In this document: positions 40,094 to 48,130 of the stretch, one piece after another
Layout: each line of letters opens with the position of its first letter
Position numbering within the stretch: position 1 is the first letter of the stretch
From: Colletes latitarsis
Lineage: Eukaryota > Arthropoda > Insecta > Hymenoptera > Colletidae
NCBI RefSeq assembly: GCF_051014445.1
Contig: NC_135137.1
Coordinates: 19,407,501-19,471,500 of the forward strand
Reading direction: 5' to 3'
DNA: 64,000 nt
Translations under genes and position numbers: made by a program
The notes under the pieces: generated by a model
Database searches by the model: none
What the model saw: the letters and a program-made list of their open reading frames with translations, nothing else
What the model was told of the DNA's origin: nothing

Positions 40094-42388
40094 TCATCCG
40101 CCACGCCGAGGCGGCCGCCCGCGACGCCTCGCGACCGGGCGACGACCTCGGGCCACCGCACGAGCGCGCGCTTCAGCACGCCGCTGAAGCTCGCGCTCCC
40201 TCCCCGCGGCCTCCTTCTGCAACATTACGTTCTCGCAGAAGGAGGCCACGGCCCTCCACTTCTCCTCGCTGCCGAGCATGGCGCGCACCACGCCCGGCAG
40301 CGAGACATCCCGCCCGACGACGCCGACCAGGACACGGCGCTCCCCCTCCCACGCGGGGCATACCTCCAGGGTATGATCCGCCGTGTCCTGCTCAGCGTCG
40401 CAGTGGCAGCAACGCGCCGTCGGCTCCTTCCCTATCCGGCACAGGTATCTTCCGAAGCTGCCATGCCCGGAAAATACCTGTGCCATCCGGTAGGTGAGGC
40501 TGCCATGGCCTCTGTCCAGCCACTCCTTCAGGAGTGGCCGAACCGCCCCGACAGTCCGGTGCCCCGCGGTTGGCAGAGCCAGCCGCTCCTGCCACGCGAG
40601 TAACACGGACTGCCGGGCCTGGCGCTTCAAATCGCCCCAAGCAGGTTCCTGCCCGCCCGGGACCGCCCCCACCCCCGCGCGACGGTCGACGCGGTGCCGG
40701 TACATCACCGCGTGCGACCGCGCGAGCAGGTCCATGGGCGGCATCCCCGCTAGAACCGTCGCCGCCTCATGTGACATGGTCCGATACCCGCGGACGACCC
40801 TGAGCGCCATGCGCCTCTGCACCCGACGCAGCATAGTCATGCTGCGCCGGGAGGCAGCCAGGTCGTCCGCCCAGACGGGGGCCCCGTATAGGGCCACCGA
40901 CTGGACCATTGCCACATAGAGGCGACGAACTCGGCCCGCCGGGCCCCCCAGGTTGGGCAGGATCCGGCCCAGGGCCGCAACCATCCTTTCCAACCGGGGG
41001 ACCAGGCAGCGGAAATGCTTCTCGAAACGCCAGTGGCTATCGAGGATTAGCCCCAGATACCTGATCTGGGGCTTCACCTCGATGTCAGCCCCACCCACCC
41101 GAATCAGAGGGGGTGGCGGATCCTGCCGAGGTGAATGAAACGCAATCACCTCGGTCTTATGGACCGCCACCGTCATCCCCATCCCCCTGATCCGGTCGAC
41201 GACGCGTTGCGACCCCTCCTCCGCGCGACGCATGGCCCTCCCCCAGTGCGCCCCGACGGCCAGCACCAGTGTGTCATCCGCATAACACACCGTGCTGACG
41301 CCGTCGGGGAGGCCGGCCCGCAACACCGAGTCGTACGCGATGTTCCACAGGAGTGGCCCGAGGACCGACCCCTGCGGAACACCGCAGTACACCTCCCTCC
41401 GCATATCACCATCCCGGCCCGGATACTCGATCCACCTGCCGCGGAGATAATCCCCGACGACTGCCCTGAGACAAGGGGGGACTCGATGATATTCGAGCCC
41501 CCTCCTTATCTCTTCCCAGGGGAGGGTGTTAAAGGCATTGGCAATATCCAAGGATATTGCCAATGCCACCCCTCCCCGGGAGACGGCCGCCCCCGAGAGG
41601 GCCCTCACACGACCTATCGCGTCGATAGTCGATCGGCCCCCCCGGAAACCGAACTGGCAGTCGGCCAGACCGGGATCACCCCGCGACAGGTGCTCGACGA
41701 GGCGGGCAGCAATCACACGCTCGAAGAGCTTGCCCACCTCGTCGAGGAGACAAATAGGCCGGTATGCGGAGGGAGACTCCGCGGGCCGACCCTCCTTCCG
41801 AAGGAGGACCATCCTCGCCACCTTCCAACTGGGGGGGAATCGCCCGTCCCTCAGGCAGCGGTCGAACAACCGCCTGAGGTCGGCCCCAAGGACGCCCTGG
41901 GTCAAGACCCAAACCCGGCCGGGCACACCATCCGGACCCGGGGCCGTGTTACGAACCCCGAGCCGTCTGATGGCCGCTGCCAGCTCCTCCTGCGTGACCC
42001 CCAGCTCGGCCGCCCACTCCACTGGGACAGCCGCCGCCGCCGGAGGACGCGGTTCCCTCTCCCCAATTGGGAAGAGTGTATTGACCACGTCCTCCAGCAG
42101 CCGGGGGTCAAGACCCTCGGTGACGGGGGGCGCCCACGGGCGGAGCTTATTCAGCACCACCTTATATGGGCGCCCCCATGGATCGTCATCAAGGGTCTGG
42201 AGGAGCTCCTTCCATGCCTGGGTCTTGGCCCGTTTGATGGCGACCTGCAGAGCAACCCGCGCCACGCGGTATGCTCCATACAGGTCATCAGCTGCCCTCG
42301 CTCGCGCCACGCCGTCGCCTGTACGTTGACGACGGCGCGCGCGGGTGTACTGGCGTCGGGCGCGGACAGTCGCGACTCGCAACTCCAT
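40094..42388 (-). CDS. ORF2 fragment of R1-clade retrotransposon: reverse transcriptase, endonuclease domain lost
   Basis: The 764-residue frame is the RT and C-terminal part of an R1-clade ORF2. The APE-type endonuclease that should precede it, about 300 residues judged from the intact family A ORF2, is absent. Visible RT signatures in order are APGPDGVPG, the FPPSWKVARMVLL region, QFGFRGGRST, SLDIANAFN with catalytic Asp281, GVPQGSVLGPLLWN, and YADD at 369-372 supplying Asp371-Asp372. A YLGLILD thumb motif follows. A zinc knuckle C660-x2-C663-x8-H672-x4-C677 lies near the C-terminus. There are no internal stops or frameshifts. The ATG (42386-42388) is the first three bases of the satellite target-site duplication; the element itself starts with the next codon. 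If expressed it could make RT but could not nick its own target. The start is therefore an accident of insertion, and the copy is probably non-autonomous. Confidence 0.9.
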   Translation of the reverse strand: MELRVATVRARRQYTRARRRQRTGDGVARARAADDLYGAYRVARVALQVAIKRAKTQAWKELLQTLDDDPWGRPYKVVLNKLRPWAPPVTEGLDPRLLEDVVNTLFPIGEREPRPPAAAAVPVEWAAELGVTQEELAAAIRRLGVRNTAPGPDGVPGRVWVLTQGVLGADLRRLFDRCLRDGRFPPSWKVARMVLLRKEGRPAESPSAYRPICLLDEVGKLFERVIAARLVEHLSRGDPGLADCQFGFRGGRSTIDAIGRVRALSGAAVSRGGVALAISLDIANAFNTLPWEEIRRGLEYHRVPPCLRAVVGDYLRGRWIEYPGRDGDMRREVYCGVPQGSVLGPLLWNIAYDSVLRAGLPDGVSTVCYADDTLVLAVGAHWGRAMRRAEEGSQRVVDRIRGMGMTVAVHKTEVIAFHSPRQDPPPPLIRVGGADIEVKPQIRYLGLILDSHWRFEKHFRCLVPRLERMVAALGRILPNLGGPAGRVRRLYVAMVQSVALYGAPVWADDLAASRRSMTMLRRVQRRMALRVVRGYRTMSHEAATVLAGMPPMDLLARSHAVMYRHRVDRRAGVGAVPGGQEPAWGDLKRQARQSVLLAWQERLALPTAGHRTVGAVRPLLKEWLDRGHGSLTYRMAQVFSGHGSFGRYLCRIGKEPTARCCHCDAEQDTADHTLEVCPAWEGERRVLVGVVGRDVSLPGVVRAMLGSEEKWRAVASFCENVMLQKEAAGRERELQRRAEARARAVARGRRPVARRRGRPPRRGG
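41534..41567. repeat. Perfect 34-bp inverted repeat over the RT catalytic-Asp codons
   Basis: Arms of 16 bp (41534-41549 and 41552-41567) are exact reverse complements around a 2-nt centre. They encode residues on both sides of Asp281 in the SLDIANAF motif. The outer 9 bp of the arms are also kept in the family A gene near 46182-46215, where the inner part has lost symmetry. Confidence 0.9.
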
Positions 42389-42399
42389 CTGGCTTATAC
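42386..42399. repeat. Target-site duplication of family B element, 5' side
   Basis: Exact second copy of CATCTGGCTTATAC (first copy at 39527). The first three bases, read on the minus strand, are the ATG of the truncated ORF2. Confidence 0.92.
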
Positions 42400-43242
42400 T
42401 TTCGCCTTTTTCGCAATCTTGTTGGCCAGATCCTGGGTTTTTTTCGTGTTTGAATCACGTAGTAATGTGGTACAACACTGAAGCAGTCAATTAAACCTGG
42501 TTTCGATCAATATTTTACAGGATAACACCGGTTAGGTCTGGGTTAGGTCTGGGATATGACCGCATCTGGCTCATGATTTGGCCTTCTTCGCATACTTGTT
42601 CGCCAGATCCTGGGTTTTTTTCGTGTTTGAATCACGTAGTAATGTGGTACAACACTGAAGCAGTCAATTAAACCTGGTTTCGATCAATATTTTAGAGGAT
42701 AACACCGGTTAGGTCTGGGATATGCGCGCATCAGGCTTATACTTTCGCCTTTTTCGCAAACTTGTTGGCTAGATCCTGGGTTTTTTTCGGGTTTGAATCT
42801 CGTAGTAATGTGGTACCACACAGAAACAGTCCATTAAACCTGGTTTGAGACAGTATTTTAGAGGATAACACCGGTTAGGTATGGGTTTCGTCTGGGTTAT
42901 GCCCGCATCTGGCTCATGATTTGACCTTCTTCGCATACTTGTTCGCCAGATCCTGGGTTTTTTTCGTGTTTGAATCACGTAGTAATATGGTAACACACTG
43001 AAGCAGTCAATTATACCTGGTTTCGATCAATGTTTCAGAGGATAACACCGGTTAGGTCTGGGTTAAGTCTGGGATATGCGCCCATCTGGCTTATACTTTC
43101 GCCTTCTTCGCAAACTTGTTGGCCAGATCCTGGGTTTTTTTCGTGTTTGAATCACGTAGTAATGTGGTAACACACTGAAGCAGTCAATTAAACCTGGTTT
43201 CGATCAATATTTTAGAGGATAACACCGGTTAGGTCTGGGTTA

Positions 43243-43257
43243 GGTCTGGGTTATGCC
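43243..43257. repeat. Target-site duplication of family A copy 1, 5' side
   Basis: GGTCTGGGTTATGCC is repeated at 48131-48145 straight after the poly(A). The preceding A could extend it to 16 bp. It begins within a TTAGGTCTGGG unit, after the TTA, and ends two bases into ORF1 codon 2. Confidence 0.93.
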
Positions 43258-44476
43258 TGGCAGTAAAAAGAAGGGTGGTGTCCAGGTTCCGGCGGCCAAA
43301 CTGCCGAGGCTGCCGAAGAATGCGGCAGTCTCGGTGACCGCCGCCTCCGGACGAGAAGGAGATTTGGGCCCCCTCCTCAATAGGGTGATGCCCGAGATTT
43401 GCAAAGATCTCGGGCTCACCGGGATGCGCCCCACCAGGGCAGTTACCGGGGCGCTATTGCTAGCGATCCCCGGTGAGAAGGGGAAAGAAAAGGCGACCGC
43501 CCTGAGGGCGCGTCTTGAGGGGGCCCTCCAGGTCGAGGGTGTTCGGGTGGCTTGCCCCCAAAAACAGGCCGAGTTAAGGGTGTCCGGCCTGTCGGAGGCA
43601 GCCACCCAGCAGGCTGTCAGGGAGGCCCTTGCCACAGCCGGGGGTTGCGGCGCTGCGGAGGTAAACGTTGGTGACCTCCGCCGGGACAGCTCGGGCATGT
43701 TTACTGCCTGGGCCCGCTGTCCCCTTCGCGCCGCAACCAAGCTCGCGAAGTCCGGCCGATTAATGGTCGGCTTCTTCGAGGCCCGGCTGGCAGTACTCGC
43801 AGCGAGGCCGCTGCAGTGCCACCGCTGCCTGGAGTTCGGACATGTCCGGCAGCGGTGCACCAGCACTGTCGATCGCAGCGGCCTCTGTTACCGCTGCGGA
43901 GGGGCCTCCCACACCGCACGAGAGTGCACGGCCGCCCCTAAATGCCCCCTTTGTGTGGGCTTGGGGCGGCCAGCGGATCACCGCATGGGTGGGGCGGCGT
44001 GCCGTCCCCCCAAACGCAAGGGGAAGAAGGCGAAAGGGTCGAGTGTGACCCCACCCACGGTGCCGGCTGGTGTTGAGCCGGCGCCGGTGCCCGTCGCGAT
44101 GGAGGTCCAAGGGGCGGCTTGTACCCAGCCGTCCCCAGCTGTGGTGTCGGGTGCTATACCCGCCCCAGCCTCTGTTGTGACGGGAGGGGTGGTGGTGGCG
44201 GGAGTGACCGCCCCGCAGACAGTGACGGAGATGATGGAGGTGGATGTGGCGCCTTGCGACTCGGCGCCCACCACCTCCACGAAGTCGGAATGCATTTTGT
44301 CCGGGGGTGGCCCTGCAGAGTCCCCACTCCAATCGACATCCCAGCCGCCGTGCGGGTCAGAGCCCCTTAGTCGGGGGGTGATGGCCTCGTACGGCGGCAA
44401 AGATCCGGGGCGCACAGAGGCGTCCATAAGCACTGGAAGGGGAGGCCTGGAGGAGGCCGCGGGTGAGACCCGATAA
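43253..44476 (+). CDS. ORF1 Gag-like RNA-binding protein of family A (copy 1)
   Basis: A 407-residue nucleocapsid-like protein that should coat the element RNA and carry it to the nucleus and target. Residues about 55-180 resemble the central Gag region of R1-clade elements (ALLLAIPGEKG, then AELRVSGLSEAAT). Three zinc knuckles follow: C189-x2-C192-x4-H197-x4-C202, C212-x2-C215-x4-H220-x4-C225, and C231-x2-C234-x8-H243-x6-C250. A basic PPKRKGKKAKG segment just after could be a nuclear localisation signal. The C-terminal 150 residues are low-complexity and rich in Pro, Val and Thr. The ATG and next two bases come from the target-site duplication. The region before the conserved core is only about 55 residues, shorter than in typical relatives as I recall them, so N-terminal truncation is plausible. 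The next internal ATG is Met46 (43388). The stop overlaps the ORF2 start as TAATG. Confidence 0.9.
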   Translation: MPGSKKKGGVQVPAAKLPRLPKNAAVSVTAASGREGDLGPLLNRVMPEICKDLGLTGMRPTRAVTGALLLAIPGEKGKEKATALRARLEGALQVEGVRVACPQKQAELRVSGLSEAATQQAVREALATAGGCGAAEVNVGDLRRDSSGMFTAWARCPLRAATKLAKSGRLMVGFFEARLAVLAARPLQCHRCLEFGHVRQRCTSTVDRSGLCYRCGGASHTARECTAAPKCPLCVGLGRPADHRMGGAACRPPKRKGKKAKGSSVTPPTVPAGVEPAPVPVAMEVQGAACTQPSPAVVSGAIPAPASVVTGGVVVAGVTAPQTVTEMMEVDVAPCDSAPTTSTKSECILSGGGPAESPLQSTSQPPCGSEPLSRGVMASYGGKDPGRTEASISTGRGGLEEAAGETR

Positions 44477-44478
44477 TG
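44474..44478 (+). promoter_or_regulatory. TAATG stop-start overlap coupling ORF1 and ORF2
   Basis: The TAA of ORF1 (44474-44476) shares its last A with the ATG of ORF2 (44476-44478). The same overlap was shown to support coupled reinitiation in the Bombyx SART1 element. It is repeated at 56532-56536 in copy 2. Confidence 0.85.
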
Positions 44479-47400
44479 TCTCAACGCCTCCTCCAGGTAA
44501 ATTTGAACCACTGCCGGGGGGCTCAGGATCTCATGCTCCAAACCCTCCGGCAGTGGAACATCGGGATGGCCGTGATCGCCGAGCCCTACCGTGTCCCCAA
44601 ACACCCCGCTTGGGTGGGGGACCTTAACGGGGTCTCGGCGATCACCTGGCAGTACGGGCGCGGCACGTTGCCGTGCCCCGTAGTGGGGAGGGGCCACGGT
44701 TTTGTGGCGGTGAAGTGGGGGGAACTCGTGGTTGCCGGGTGTTACGCGTCGCCCGCTATGGGCCTCAGCGAATTTGAGGCGTACCTCGACGAGGTGGGGA
44801 GATGCATCTCCCCACATCTCGCCAGTGGGGTACTCGTCCTGGGCGATTTTAATGCCCACGCTGCAGCCTGGGGCTGCCCCAGGACGACCGTGAAGGGCGA
44901 CGCGATGCTCGAATGGGCGGCGGGTCACGGCCTCGTAGTTTTGAATCAAGGGGCCGTGAGCACGTGCGTGCACGCGCGGGGCGAGTCGATCGTCGATATA
45001 TCGTTGGGGAGCCCCGCCATAGCACGCCGTGTGTCCGACTGGAGGGTCGCGGAAGAGGTGGCCACGTTAAGCGACCACCTCTACATTACGTTTTCCGTAT
45101 CCGCGACCCCCGGCTTAAATGGACCCCGCCAACCGGACAGGGATGCACACCCGGCGCCACGCTGGTCCGCCAAGAGGCTGGACCCGGACGCCCTTGCGAT
45201 GGCAGCCTCCGTTGTGGCATGGCAGGAGATGCCACGCCGGACCCTCGGCAATCCATCTGCCGGGGCGCGTTGGTTCCGGGAGACTATGACGTCGTTGTGT
45301 GACGCAGTCATGCCCCGGGCCACCGCCCCGAGCCGAGGGGGGTCCGTGTACTGGTGGTCGGGCGAGATCGAGGATTTACGCACTCGGTGCGTTGTCGCCC
45401 GACGCCGGTACACCCGCGCCAGGAGACGGCGCGGGGCGACGGAGGCAGAGGTGGTGGGGTTGCGCGGGGAATTTTCCCTGGCGCGAAGAACCCTCCGCCG
45501 GGCCATCGCGACCGCGAAAGCCCAAGCATGGACGGAGCTCCTCGGGTCTCTGGATGCAAATCCATGGGGGCGCCCTTATCATATGGTCGTAGGGAAGATG
45601 CGATCATGGGCGCCCCCGATCACAGAGAGCCTCGACCCCCAGCTGCTCGGGGAAACTATGCGCGTCCTCTTCCCCGCTGGGGGAGAGGCGTTCCTGCATC
45701 CCCCCGAGCCACAGCCGGATCACCCGCCTTGGTGGTCCGACGAACTGGGGGTCTCCGAGGAGGAGCTAGCTAGGGCCGTCCGGAGAATGGCTGCCAAGAA
45801 GACGGCGCCAGGACCGGACGGCATACCCGGCCAGGCCTGGGCAGTAGCGGTGGGCGTTTTGGGTGGCGGGTTGATACGCGTCTTCGACGCGTGCCTCCAG
45901 ACCGGTCAGTTCCCCCCCATATGGAAGGTGGCGAGGTTGGTCCTCCTCCACAAGCCAGGGAAGCCCGCGGATTCTCCATCCGCGTTCCGACCCATTTGTC
46001 TGTTGGACGAGGCTGGGAAACTCCTCGAGCGGGTCATTGTATCCCGTCTCGAGGGGCATCTGTCCCGCGTCGGCCCTGATCTGGCCGACCGACAGTTCGG
46101 CTTTCGCCGGGGCCGCTCCACTGTCGACGCCATAGCGACCGTGCGGACCCTGGCGGAATCGGCAGTCTCCCGGGGGGGTGTGGCGTTGGCAGTCTCGTTG
46201 GACATAGCCAACGCCTTTAACACCGTCTCCTGGGGGGCGATAGGTCGGGCACTCCAGTACCACCGGGTGCCCGCCTATCTGTGTCGACTGATCGGGGACT
46301 ATCTGCGGGGCAGGGTAGTCCAATATCCGGGTCGGAACGGGATGGAGCAGAGAGCGGTGCACCGCGGCGTTCCACAGGGGTCGGTCCTCGGGCCGCTCCT
46401 GTGGAACTTGGCGTATGACGCGGTGCTGCGGGCTGACCTCCCCGTCGGCGTGTCGTTGGTTTGTTATGCCGACGACACCCTGGTGATAGCCGGCGGGGAT
46501 ACGTGGTGGAGGGCCGTGGCCCTCGCGGAGGAAGGGACGGCACGAGTCGTCGCCGAGATAGAGCGTCTGGGGTTGCGCGTGGCACCCCAAAAGACCGAGG
46601 CCATCTGGCTGTGTAACGTCAGTGGTCGAGGGGTGCCGCGCCAGGCGTCTCTACGGGTGGGTGGAGCCCAAGTCGGGGTGGGGCGCCGGATGAAGTACCT
46701 GGGCCTCACCCTCGACAGCTACTGGCGGTTCGGGCATCATTTGGAAGGGTTGGGTCCCCGTATTGAAAGGGCAGCGGCCGCGTTAGGTCGCATAATGCCC
46801 AATCTCGGGGGACCCAACATGGCGGCACGGCGGCTGTATTTGGGAGTCGTCCGGTCCATGGCGCTTTATGGCGCGCCTATATGGGCCGGCGGTCTGATGG
46901 CCAATCGGCGGGGTGCATTTGTACTCCGTCGGTTACAGAGGTTGGTCGCCATCAGAGTCGTGCGGGGTTATCGCACGATCTCCTACACAGCCGCCACCTT
47001 GCTGGCGGGTTCCGCACCGTTTCACCTGCTGGCGAAAATGGACGCAGAGGTCTATCAAAACCTCTGCGACCTTCGCCAGCGGGGTGTGGACCCGCACGGC
47101 GAGGAGGCCGCCAGGGCCCGAAGCCAGGCGTGGCGACGCGTCTATAGTCGGTGGCTGGTCTGGTTATCCAAGCCAGACCAGCGGGATGATCGCGTCGCCG
47201 CGGCGGTCCGCCCAGAGTTTTATGCCTGGGTGGGCCGTAGCTGGGGTACGCCCACCTACCGCCTGACACAGGTACTGACCGGACACGGTTGCTTCGGTCG
47301 GTACCTGCATCGGATAGGGCGGGAGGCGACGGCTGCGTGCCATCATTGCAGGGGAAGGGAGGACACCGCGCAGCACACGCTGCAGTTTTGCCCGGCGTGG

Positions 47401-47592
47401 GCAGCGCAGCGCGGTGTCCTTATTAGAGCGATTGGAGCGGACCTCTCGCTGCCGGCCGTCATTCGTGCGATGGTCGGCAGTAAGGAGGCGTGGGCGGCCA
47501 TGGCCTTGTTTTGTGAAGAGGTCATGGCCGCGAAGGAGGACGCCGAAAGGGCGCGAGAGGAGGTGGGGGGCAGGCGGCGACGCCGACCGTAA
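44476..47592 (+). CDS. ORF2 endonuclease-reverse transcriptase of family A (copy 1)
   Basis: A 1038-residue polyprotein for target-primed reverse transcription. An N-terminal APE-type endonuclease (about 1-215) shows LQVNLNHC (6-13), AEPY with Glu36, GDFNAH (123-128), SIVDISL (171-177) and SDH (199-201). The RT domain shows APGPDGIPG, QFGFRRGRST, SLDIANAFN with Asp576, GVPQGSVLGPLLWN and YADD (664-667, Asp666-Asp667), then YLGLTLD. A C-terminal knuckle is C955-x2-C958-x8-H967-x4-C972. All expected catalytic residues are present and the length fits the R1 clade. The start ATG overlaps the ORF1 stop in TAATG. In SART1 this arrangement drives stop-start translational coupling, so ORF2 is probably made by reinitiation. 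The endonuclease would be expected to nick the CC/TAACC strand of the telomere-like unit, which is inferred from the insertion junction. Confidence 0.95.
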   Translation: MSQRLLQVNLNHCRGAQDLMLQTLRQWNIGMAVIAEPYRVPKHPAWVGDLNGVSAITWQYGRGTLPCPVVGRGHGFVAVKWGELVVAGCYASPAMGLSEFEAYLDEVGRCISPHLASGVLVLGDFNAHAAAWGCPRTTVKGDAMLEWAAGHGLVVLNQGAVSTCVHARGESIVDISLGSPAIARRVSDWRVAEEVATLSDHLYITFSVSATPGLNGPRQPDRDAHPAPRWSAKRLDPDALAMAASVVAWQEMPRRTLGNPSAGARWFRETMTSLCDAVMPRATAPSRGGSVYWWSGEIEDLRTRCVVARRRYTRARRRRGATEAEVVGLRGEFSLARRTLRRAIATAKAQAWTELLGSLDANPWGRPYHMVVGKMRSWAPPITESLDPQLLGETMRVLFPAGGEAFLHPPEPQPDHPPWWSDELGVSEEELARAVRRMAAKKTAPGPDGIPGQAWAVAVGVLGGGLIRVFDACLQTGQFPPIWKVARLVLLHKPGKPADSPSAFRPICLLDEAGKLLERVIVSRLEGHLSRVGPDLADRQFGFRRGRSTVDAIATVRTLAESAVSRGGVALAVSLDIANAFNTVSWGAIGRALQYHRVPAYLCRLIGDYLRGRVVQYPGRNGMEQRAVHRGVPQGSVLGPLLWNLAYDAVLRADLPVGVSLVCYADDTLVIAGGDTWWRAVALAEEGTARVVAEIERLGLRVAPQKTEAIWLCNVSGRGVPRQASLRVGGAQVGVGRRMKYLGLTLDSYWRFGHHLEGLGPRIERAAAALGRIMPNLGGPNMAARRLYLGVVRSMALYGAPIWAGGLMANRRGAFVLRRLQRLVAIRVVRGYRTISYTAATLLAGSAPFHLLAKMDAEVYQNLCDLRQRGVDPHGEEAARARSQAWRRVYSRWLVWLSKPDQRDDRVAAAVRPEFYAWVGRSWGTPTYRLTQVLTGHGCFGRYLHRIGREATAACHHCRGREDTAQHTLQFCPAWAAQRGVLIRAIGADLSLPAVIRAMVGSKEAWAAMALFCEEVMAAKEDAERAREEVGGRRRRRP

Positions 47593-48104
47593 GACCCTCC
47601 ACCGCTCCCCGTGGCAGGGGGAGCGCGAAGGGGTCGGTGATGGTGTTTGTGGTGCGACGTGAGGGACTTTATCCCCTCATTCCCCCTCGCACCCAGCCCA
47701 TCACCGGACCGGGGGCCCGTGGTAGGGGCCCCGTCTAGCGGGGGCGGCAGTGTTAGCCGGCCCCGCAGCCGTGGTCGCGATCGGGTGGGGGCCCGGTCGC
47801 GGCTAGTAGCAACGGCGCGAGTGGGGGCGACGTCGCGTGTGACCGCGCGGCGTCGCCGGGGGGCAATCAGTTTAGTTTGCCCCCCATTGGGGGAGGAGGA
47901 TCGCTTCTCCTCCCCCGGGAAGGGCCCGTAGTAGGGTGTTGCGCCAACGGGGAGAGCCACGGTAGTATCGCTAGTTTGGTTCCCGTGACTCTCCCCAGAT
48001 AAAGGGCGCAGGCGGTCACCGTGGTGTTTTAGCCGGTAAGAGTCCGGCACTACCCCGGCCTCCCCCCCAGGGAGCCGGGGTGTCCATGAGGATTTCACCA
48101 CGTT
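47593..48104 (+). other. 3' UTR of family A copy 1, with three hairpins
   Basis: 512 nt, strongly GC-rich, ending CACCACGTT before the poly(A). One hairpin is 47889-47898 with 47907-47916 (10 bp perfect, 8-nt loop). One is 47949-47962 with 47983-47996 (14 bp, one mismatch, 20-nt loop). The third is around 48053-48080, where CCCCGGC pairs with GCCGGGG across a C-rich loop. These could form the RNA recognised by the element's RT, but that is inferred. Frames through this region have no recognisable domain. Confidence 0.8.
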
Positions 48105-48130
48105 AAAAAAAAAAAAAAAAAAAAAAAAAA
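48105..48130 (+). other. Poly(A) tail of family A copy 1 (A26)
   Basis: A pure run of 26 A joins directly to GGTCTGGGTTATGCC of the target. Copy 2 has exactly the same length. Confidence 0.95.

Larger units (their letters stand above)
39541..42385 (-). mobile_element. 5'-truncated R1-clade non-LTR retrotransposon (family B)
   Basis: The copy reads on the minus strand. It has a 3' poly(A) (37 T on the plus strand at 39541-39577), a 3' UTR (39578-40093) and an ORF2 fragment (40094-42385) with reverse transcriptase and a C-terminal zinc knuckle. ORF1 and the endonuclease domain are missing. An exact 14-bp target-site duplication flanks it, and an empty paralogous site exists at 24008. The remaining frame has no stops and the poly(A) is pure, so the insertion looks young. 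Premature end of target-primed reverse transcription explains the 5' truncation. It is clearly a different family from the plus-strand elements: ORF2 is similar but diverged throughout, and the 3' UTR looks unrelated. Confidence 0.95.
42386..43257 (+). repeat. Satellite array between the family B and first family A insertions
   Basis: About five monomers continue the array with no gene. The stretch matches 24008-24879 at offset 18378, with essentially the same variants (for example the GAATCACGTAGTAATATGG monomer near 42975 and 24597). It ends with two TTAGGTCTGGG units and the 15-bp target-site duplication of the next element. Confidence 0.95.
43258..48130 (+). mobile_element. R1-clade (SART/TRAS-like) non-LTR retrotransposon, family A copy 1
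   Basis: The 4873-bp insertion holds ORF1 (Gag-like, three zinc knuckles), an overlapping ORF2 (APE endonuclease, RT, zinc knuckle), a 512-nt 3' UTR and a 26-nt poly(A). A 15-bp target-site duplication flanks it, and an unoccupied paralogue lies at 24865-24879. It has no 5' UTR of its own. Either the family starts right at ORF1 or this copy lost its 5' end within ORF1. The insertion point TTA|GGTCTGGG resembles the telomere-repeat targeting of TRAS and SART elements in moths. Both frames are intact and the tail is pure, so it looks young and possibly still competent. R1-clade membership is firm; SART versus TRAS needs a phylogeny. Confidence 0.95.

Noticed and set aside
39507..40179. Open frames over the family B 3' UTR and poly(T), including a poly-Phe or poly-Lys stretch
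   Set aside because: The homopolymer is the poly(A) tail and the rest is untranslated region. The frames join satellite to UTR without any domain.
39541..42385. Family B as a truncated copy of family A
   Set aside because: RT proteins are alike in motifs but diverged throughout, and the 3' UTRs show no evident similarity. They are different families.
41135..42481. 448-codon plus-strand open frame antisense to the family B ORF2
   Set aside because: It is a shadow in GC-rich RT sequence and runs past the element end into the satellite. It has no recognisable domain, and the minus-strand frame has all the RT motifs.
43978..44973. Long minus-strand open frames across family A ORF1 and ORF2 (also 45766-46590 and 47343-48101)
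   Set aside because: They are antisense shadows caused by high GC. The plus-strand frames carry the zinc-knuckle, endonuclease and RT signatures.
43258..48130. Element A as an R1 insertion in 28S rDNA or an R2 element
   Set aside because: The flanks are satellite, not rDNA. The APE endonuclease and two ORFs exclude R2, and the target differs from the R1 rDNA site.
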